64,000 bases of DNA from JAPXLN01 sp033809515 (GTDB lineage Bacteria > Bacillota > Sulfobacillia > Fermentithermobacillales > Fermentithermobacillaceae), in assembly GCA_033809515.1 (NCBI GenBank), contig JAPXLN010000009.1, positions 1 through 64,000 of the forward strand, in the 5' to 3' direction. The notes beneath the pieces are model-generated. The model ran no database searches. It was not told the DNA's origin and was given only the letters and a program-made list of their open reading frames with translations. This document shows, piece by piece, positions 59,397-64,000 of the stretch (within the stretch, counting starts at the first letter, position 1; each line of letters begins with the position of its first letter). The position numbers were made by a program, and so were the translations under genes.

Positions 59397-59645
59397 CTAT
59401 CGCACAGCCGGTGAACCCTTTGGACGGAAGGTTCTGCAGAGGGTTTGTTCTGATGTACTGGCGTGCTCTTTGTTGTGCACGTCCTGGGCACGGTGTGTTT
59501 CTTTCCCGGAATACAGCTCACCTGTTTCCATGCCAAAGGTCCTTGACCCTGAGACGTTATTGTCCACCTGAATTGTCTCAGCATTGCAGATATTTCCGTC
59601 ACCCCAATAGTGACATGACTTTACATTGCACCTAACTTCGGTCAC
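59397..59645 (-). CDS. DUF1540 domain protein
   Basis: 82 residues. The N-terminal DUF1540 signature VRCNVKSCHYWGDGNICNAE has four cysteines with the spacing of a small metal-binding motif; IQVDNN follows. Only one DUF1540 copy; a Cys (LCRTF) near the C-terminus is also family-like. Such proteins are common in sporulating Clostridia and of unknown role. GGAGGTG lies 8 nt before GTG 59645. Divergent from the phosphohexomutase gene. Confidence 0.85.
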   Translation of the reverse strand: MTEVRCNVKSCHYWGDGNICNAETIQVDNNVSGSRTFGMETGELYSGKETHRAQDVHNKEHASTSEQTLCRTFRPKGSPAVR

Positions 59646-59748
59646 TTAATCACCTCCCTAGCAGACGTATTTTCCCCGCCAGGGCTTTAGATAATCCTAA
59701 GAGGAAATGCTCAGTAGGGGTAGAATCTATGGGTGTAGGAGGGATTCC

Positions 59749-61128
59749 ATGTCTGTGATGAACCCCTGGGTTTTCCGGGAATACGACATAAGAGGTCTCG
59801 TGGGTGAAGACCTGACCGAAAAGACTGTCCGCTTGTTGGGGAGAGCTTACGGGACATTCCTTAAAGACCACGGTGTGGACAGTGCCGTAGTGGGACGGGA
59901 TAACCGCCTTTCTTCTTTTGCATACTCGAAGATCGTCTCTGAGGGGCTGCAAGGATCTGGCGTTGATGTCATCAGCATAGGTATGGTTACGACGCCGGTT
60001 CTGTACTTCGCCCGGGTAAGATACGGTACAGAGGGCGGCGTCATGGTAACGGGGAGCCACAATCCTCCTGAGTTTAACGGATTCAAGCTGGCGTACGGTC
60101 CTGATACCCTGTACGGTGAAGGCATCCAGGAGATCCGCCGAATTGCAGAGGGCGGGCGATTCACTGCAGGGTCGGGCATGGCGATGGAGAAGGATCCGGT
60201 TTTGGACTACGTTGAGGACATCGCTCAGCGGATTCAGCTTGGCAAACATAGGGTAGTGGCAGTGGTGGACGCCGGCAACGGGTCATCAGGACCTATTGCG
60301 AGGAAGGTCCTGAACCGGATCGGCGCATCTTACGAGGAGATGTTCTTTGAACCGGACGGGACTTTCCCTAACCATCATCCTGACCCTACGAGAACTAAGA
60401 ACCTCAGGCATCTGGCCCAGCGGGTAACGGAAACCCAGGCCGACCTGGGCATAGCTTTTGACGGCGATGCCGACCGCATTGGGGTCGTTGACCGTACAGG
60501 TGCTCCCGTGTGGGGAGATGAGCTTCAGACCTTGTTCTGGCGGGAGATCCTTGCCAGGAATCCCGGCGCCCTTGCCCTTGTTGAGGTCAAGTGTTCCCAA
60601 TCGCTGGTAGACTGCATAAAAGAGTGGGGAGGAGTCCCTGAGTTTACAAGAACCGGTCACTCGCTTATCAAGGCCAGAATGCGTGAGGCGGATGCCCTGT
60701 TTACCGGTGAGATGTCAGGGCACATGTTTTTCCGGGATGAGTACTATGGGTTTGACGATGCTGTATACGCTGCGTGCAGGCTCTTGCGTCTTCTCTCGGA
60801 AACCGGGGAGAAACTTGATGAGATTCTGAAAAGCTTGCCCAAGTACTGCTCAACGCCTGAGGTAAGGGTAGACTGTCCTGATGAACGCAAGTTTGACGTT
60901 GTCTCGGAGATAACCAGGATGTTTTCTCAAGACTTTGAGGTAATCACCGTTGATGGAGCCAGGGTGCTGTTTCCTGACGGATGGGGGCTGGTACGCGCTT
61001 CTAACACTCAGCCGGCTTTGGTTATAAGGGCAGAGGCCAAGACAGAACAAGGTCTGGAGAGCATAAAGTCTGCCATTGAAGACCGGTTAGGTGGTTTCCC
61101 CGTAGTAGGCGCAATAGAATGGGAGTGA
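59749..61128 (+). CDS. Phosphomannomutase/phosphoglucomutase
   Basis: Alpha-D-phosphohexomutase, 459 residues. Phosphoserine loop VTGSHNPPEFNGFK (about 98-111), metal-binding FDGDADRIGVVD (about 240), sugar-binding GEMSGHMFF (about 322) and phosphate-binding RASNTQPALVIRAEA (about 420) come in family order. ATG 59749 is chosen with GGAGGG 5 nt upstream; a longer frame from 59707 has no such site. Converts mannose- or glucose-6-phosphate to the 1-phosphate for envelope sugars. Confidence 0.93.
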   Translation: MSVMNPWVFREYDIRGLVGEDLTEKTVRLLGRAYGTFLKDHGVDSAVVGRDNRLSSFAYSKIVSEGLQGSGVDVISIGMVTTPVLYFARVRYGTEGGVMVTGSHNPPEFNGFKLAYGPDTLYGEGIQEIRRIAEGGRFTAGSGMAMEKDPVLDYVEDIAQRIQLGKHRVVAVVDAGNGSSGPIARKVLNRIGASYEEMFFEPDGTFPNHHPDPTRTKNLRHLAQRVTETQADLGIAFDGDADRIGVVDRTGAPVWGDELQTLFWREILARNPGALALVEVKCSQSLVDCIKEWGGVPEFTRTGHSLIKARMREADALFTGEMSGHMFFRDEYYGFDDAVYAACRLLRLLSETGEKLDEILKSLPKYCSTPEVRVDCPDERKFDVVSEITRMFSQDFEVITVDGARVLFPDGWGLVRASNTQPALVIRAEAKTEQGLESIKSAIEDRLGGFPVVGAIEWE

Positions 61129-61142
61129 GGGGGGAAGGTCAG

Positions 61143-61559
61143 ATGATCCAGGTTACCGTAGAGCGCGTCGGTGTAGACCCAGAGTCTAACCAGGCAGTGG
61201 TCTTGCTCAGTGACCTTACCAAGACGACCTTTATACCCATATGGGTAAGGTCTCTGGAAGCTTCCGCCATCGCCCTGCCTCTTCAGGGAGTAGAACCGCC
61301 GCGGCCTTTGACTCCGGACCTGGTGGTTTCGGTGGTCGACGGTCTCGGCGGACAGGTAGTCATGGCCATCATTACCGACATGAGGGATGAGGTATTCTAC
61401 GCCACGCTGGTTTTGAGCCAGGAAGGCAAAGAGATCGACGTTGATTGCAGGCCGTCAGATGCAGTTGCAGTTGCTCTCAGAAAATCCGCCCCTATTTTCG
61501 TCATGGAAAAAGTCATGGCTCAAGCGGGCATGTCTGCTGAAGACAGTGCAGTTCAATAG
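61143..61559 (+). CDS. Bifunctional nuclease-like (BFN, DUF151) protein
   Basis: 138-residue BFN/DUF151 domain: PIWVRSLEASAIALPLQGVE, ATLVLSQEGKEIDVDCRPSD and AVAVALRKSAPIFVMEKVM. Plant and Thermotoga homologues have been described as nucleases; bacterial function is not settled. ATG 61143 follows GGGGGGAAGG. Overlaps nothing; 14 nt after the mutase gene, probably the same operon. Confidence 0.9.
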   Translation: MIQVTVERVGVDPESNQAVVLLSDLTKTTFIPIWVRSLEASAIALPLQGVEPPRPLTPDLVVSVVDGLGGQVVMAIITDMRDEVFYATLVLSQEGKEIDVDCRPSDAVAVALRKSAPIFVMEKVMAQAGMSAEDSAVQ

Positions 61560-61569
61560 GTGAGGATGA

Positions 61570-62595
61570 TTGACCCGTATACCGGAACCAATTAGACTTG
61601 GAAACATTCGCATATGGCCTCCTGTGATCAGTGCTCCAATGGCCGGCTACACCGGAGATGTATACCGGGAGATTCTCAGGGAATTCGGATGTCCTTTTTG
61701 CTACACTGAGATGGTAAGCGCAATGGGGATCCTGCAAGGCGGGAGAGATTCACAGGACATCCTTGTTCATTTGCCCCAGGACAGACCTCTGGCGCTGCAA
61801 GTTTTCGGTAAAGACCCTGACGCCGTGGCACGAGCGGTACAGAAGATAGATACCGGGTCTTTTGACGCTATCGATCTGAACTGTGGGTGCCCCGCCAGGA
61901 AAGTCACGTCAACAGGGTCGGGCGGGGCTCTCCTCAAGGACCCTGCAAGAGCCGCGGAAATTGTGACAGCTCTGAAAAGCGCCTGCAACTTGCCAGTGAC
62001 AGCCAAGATCCGATTGGGCTGGGACGATCCTGATGATGCCCCCGGCATAGCTCTCTGTCTTTACGAGGCGGGCCTTGACATGCTTGTCGTGCACGGACGC
62101 ACTGTTTCCCAGGGTTTTGCCGGTGAAGCGCGTTGGGACAGAATCTATGCCGCTGCAGAAAGGGTACCCATTCCGGTAGTGGGAAACGGTGATGTAGACT
62201 CACCGGCCGAAGCTCTTTGGCGAATGGAAAACAGACCTCTATCAGGTGTGATGGTAGGCAGGGCGTTGCTGGGCAACCCGTTTTTCTTCAGGCAGTGCCG
62301 GGATTTGATGGAGGGCCGAGAGGTTTTATCCCCTGGGCCGGCTGAAAGAGTTGCAGCTGCCATGGACCATTTTAACAGGGCAATAGAGCGCCATGGGCCC
62401 AGGCGAGGGCTCTTGGAGATGAGGAAGCATCTGGCCTTCTATGTTAAGGGGCTAAGGGGTGCTTCCCAGTTGCGGGAGATGATTAACGGGGAACCCACGC
62501 CCCAGGGCGTATTGGCCATTCTTGAAGATGTAAGGAGTGACTACGCTAATGATGCCGGCAGTGCCTCCGTTGAACCAGATGATCCCCGCATCTGA
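61570..62595 (+). CDS. dusB: tRNA-dihydrouridine synthase
   Basis: FMN-dependent reduction of uridine in the tRNA D-loop. APMAGYTGDVYREILREFGC, the catalytic cysteine in LNCGCPARKVTSTGSGGAL (Cys about 101), KIRLGWDD, VVHGRTVSQGFAGEARWD and NGDVDSPAEALW are in family order. 341 residues. TTG 61570 follows AGGTGAGG. Member of the DusB subgroup usual in Bacillota; in B. subtilis dus genes also lie downstream of ftsH/coaX. Confidence 0.94.
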   Translation: MTRIPEPIRLGNIRIWPPVISAPMAGYTGDVYREILREFGCPFCYTEMVSAMGILQGGRDSQDILVHLPQDRPLALQVFGKDPDAVARAVQKIDTGSFDAIDLNCGCPARKVTSTGSGGALLKDPARAAEIVTALKSACNLPVTAKIRLGWDDPDDAPGIALCLYEAGLDMLVVHGRTVSQGFAGEARWDRIYAAAERVPIPVVGNGDVDSPAEALWRMENRPLSGVMVGRALLGNPFFFRQCRDLMEGREVLSPGPAERVAAAMDHFNRAIERHGPRRGLLEMRKHLAFYVKGLRGASQLREMINGEPTPQGVLAILEDVRSDYANDAGSASVEPDDPRI

Positions 62596-62754
62596 GCAGA
62601 AAGGGTTCGCTTTACGCTGTCGGTGCAGAGAACTTCACCACTGCCAAAGCTGTACTCTGTCGCTTCCATCTATCCCCATAGTCTTAGATCGCAGGTAGCT
62701 CCGGTTCCACACCAGGTTCGATCTTGCCGTGGTGCTGTACCCTCAGATGATGTA

Positions 62755-62806
62755 TTGCGCGCGGTGGCAAACCCTGCTAGAATGTTGTACACAAGGTTGT
62801 GCACAA
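62755..62806 (+). promoter_or_regulatory. Promoter and paired operators of the XRE regulator gene
   Basis: TTGCGC (62755-62760), 17 nt, TAGAAT (62778-62783) with a TGC extension. Two TTGTnnACAA half-palindromes follow at once: TTGTACACAA (62785-62794) and TTGTGCACAA (62797-62806), 12 nt centre to centre. They would cover the transcription start, as autorepressor operators do. Confidence 0.6.
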
Positions 62807-62821
62807 CAGGGAGTGGTTGCC

Positions 62822-63358
62822 GTGGACTTTGTGCGAATCGGAGACAAAGTCGTGAGCCGCCAGAAGATTGAATCCGCCATTGATGACATTCTTGCTGAGA
62901 GAGCTAAGGGGCTGTCTCAGTCGGAAGTAGCTGTCAAGATGGGCATCGATAGGACCTTTATATCGCGCTTAGAGAGCCTTGGAGAAATCAGAAAAGGCGG
63001 TTCCATTGCCCTGATCGGGTTTCCCCTTGCCAATTGCGATGAAGTGCGACAGATAGCAGGCCGGGAGGGCGTGGAGTTCATTCTGGTCATGACTGATGAG
63101 GAAAGATGGAGATTTGTCCGTGAGCGAAGCGGAAACGATCTTTTGAACGAGATAATGAAGCTTATTGCTCTAGTGCGGAGGTACCCCAAAATCATCCTCA
63201 TCGGGTCGGACAGGCGGTTGGAGATCACACGCGGCATATTCGACAGGAGCACTGAAATAGCGGAAATCGTCATCGGGCGTTCTCCCATGGTTGGAGACGT
63301 CCATGTCAATCCTGAAGCGTTAAGAGAGGTTATCCAGGGAATGAAAGGCAACGGGTGA
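62822..63358 (+). CDS. XRE-family transcriptional regulator
   Basis: 178 residues. Helix-turn-helix LSQSEVAVKMGIDRTFISRL at about residues 33-52, then a Rossmann-like C-terminal domain (GSIALIGFPLANCDEVRQIA, YPKIILIGSDRRLEITRG) that could sense a ligand. GTG 62822 is chosen with GGGAG 8 nt upstream; the longer frame has an unlikely Cys-rich leader. Paired with the next gene as in other Clostridia. Autoregulation through the palindromes upstream is inferred. Confidence 0.82.
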   Translation: MDFVRIGDKVVSRQKIESAIDDILAERAKGLSQSEVAVKMGIDRTFISRLESLGEIRKGGSIALIGFPLANCDEVRQIAGREGVEFILVMTDEERWRFVRERSGNDLLNEIMKLIALVRRYPKIILIGSDRRLEITRGIFDRSTEIAEIVIGRSPMVGDVHVNPEALREVIQGMKGNG

Positions 63359-63383
63359 AAAGGCCAGTGAGGGAGGGTCCGTC

Positions 63384-64000
63384 GTGAAGCATGTGGTGAG
63401 TGTGAGCATAGGTTCTTCCAAGCGAGATTCTCGTACCCAGCAAGAGATCCTGGGTGAGGATGTTATTGTTGAACGAATCGGCACCGACGGCTCAATCGAG
63501 AAGGCGATTGAACTCTTACAGCAGTTGGATGGCAAGGTAGACGCCTTTGGTATGGGAGGCATCGATCTGTGGGTGGCGTGCGGAAGACGGAAGTACATGC
63601 TGCGCGATGCCGTACCGATTGCCAACACCCCGAAGATCACCCCCATAGTAGACGGCAGCAGGGTGAAGGCTACCCTTGAACGAAATGTAATCAAGTACCT
63701 TGATGAAGTCATTGGTCTTCCCTTCAAAGGTAAGACGGTTCTTCTGGTTAGCGGTGTAGACAGGTTTGGGATGGCTGAGGCCTTACAGGAAACCGGGTGC
63801 AACCTTATTCTAGGGGATCTCATTTTTGTCCTTGGATTGCCCATGCCTCTCAGATCCCTCAATGCCCTGGATTTTGTGGCCAGAGCTATTGCACCCACAG
63901 TAGTCAGGCTTCCGTTTTCCATGCTGTATCCTACCGGTCAGAAGCAGGACAAACCCAGGTCCAACGGCAAGCATGCCAGATATTACAGAGAGGCCCATAT
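63384..64000 (+). CDS. Quinate 5-dehydrogenase-like protein, 5' part
   Basis: Partial: 205 codons, cut by the window edge. MKHVVSVSIGSSKRDSRTQQ opens it, followed by GEDVIVERIGTDGS, VDAFGMGGIDLWVACGRRKY and a Rossmann strand KTVLLVSGVDRFGMAEAL. Clostridial genomes (for example Moorella) have such proteins annotated as quinate 5-dehydrogenase, a function I regard as unproved. GGGAGGG lies 6 nt before GTG 63384. It follows the XRE regulator by 25 nt and is presumably its target. Confidence 0.72.
   Translation, partial: MKHVVSVSIGSSKRDSRTQQEILGEDVIVERIGTDGSIEKAIELLQQLDGKVDAFGMGGIDLWVACGRRKYMLRDAVPIANTPKITPIVDGSRVKATLERNVIKYLDEVIGLPFKGKTVLLVSGVDRFGMAEALQETGCNLILGDLIFVLGLPMPLRSLNALDFVARAIAPTVVRLPFSMLYPTGQKQDKPRSNGKHARYYREAH

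Noticed and set aside
1..64000. CRISPR array or prophage/insertion sequence
   Set aside because: No regularly spaced direct repeats with unique spacers, transposase, integrase or terminal inverted repeats were seen; the repeats found are short and contiguous.

Overview
The window reads as the chromosome of an endospore-forming Bacillota (Firmicutes), probably a Clostridia-type lineage. Evidence: the gene order follows the Bacillus subtilis segment from yaaO through metS, ksgA, mfd, spoVT, spoIIE and ftsH; sporulation genes are present (spoVT, yabP, yabQ, spoIIE, a GerMN/SLH/Gmad2 protein, a yabE-type 3D protein); ribosome binding sites are strong and GTG/TTG starts are frequent. Formate-tetrahydrofolate ligase suggests active one-carbon folate metabolism. 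Genus cannot be named from the sequence alone.

Layout. 1-5.6 kb: a putative gene running off the left edge, a structured non-coding stretch, then speA/yaaO-like decarboxylase, tmk, darA, holB, ricT, rsmI and a strong terminator. 5.6-11.8 kb: abrB (minus), metG, tatD, 3D-domain protein, rsmA, YkuK-like protein, veg. 11.9-24.9 kb: a Nal1-like serine protease, then ispE, a nucleotidyltransferase, glmU, prs, rplY/ctc, pth, mfd, spoVT, yabM-like flippase, mazG. 24.9-27.8 kb: HU, rqcP, then an inverted block (yabP, yabQ, a small HTH gene, divIC on the minus strand) carrying a DnaA-box array, then the yabR-like S1 gene and tRNA-Leu. 28-35.4 kb is accessory: a zinc-ribbon orphan, an ECF sigma factor with a coiled-coil partner and TIM-barrel protein, tRNA-Lys and tRNA-Met, a membrane protein, a baeRF protein and an M14 carboxypeptidase. 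35.5-41 kb: an ABC-2 exporter, an SDR, a decayed radical-SAM gene end and a class V aminotransferase. 41.2-64 kb: GerMN-SLH-Gmad2 protein, spoIIE, tilS, ftsH, a methyltransferase, M24 peptidase, the M16 pair, hutI, a small membrane protein, fhs, a P1-family peptidase, an ECF transporter S component with coaX, a DUF1540 protein, phosphohexomutase, a BFN nuclease-like protein, dusB, an XRE regulator and the 5' part of a quinate 5-dehydrogenase-like gene.

How it fits together. Most genes serve translation, replication/repair, envelope precursors and sporulation. Several genes normally in this syntenic block are missing here: yaaR, yabA, rnmV, sspF, purR, spoVG, fin and hpt. The most unusual parts are (i) the inversion of yabP-yabQ-(HTH)-divIC and the helically phased DnaA-box array in it, (ii) short tandem repeats in front of the yabM-like gene and between HU and rqcP, (iii) an ECF sigma operon whose coupled partner is a soluble coiled-coil protein, (iv) mutually exclusive hairpins between ftsH and a methyltransferase, and (v) a radical-SAM C-terminal relic split by an in-frame amber codon. 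None of these is proved to be a new system; each is offered with a test.
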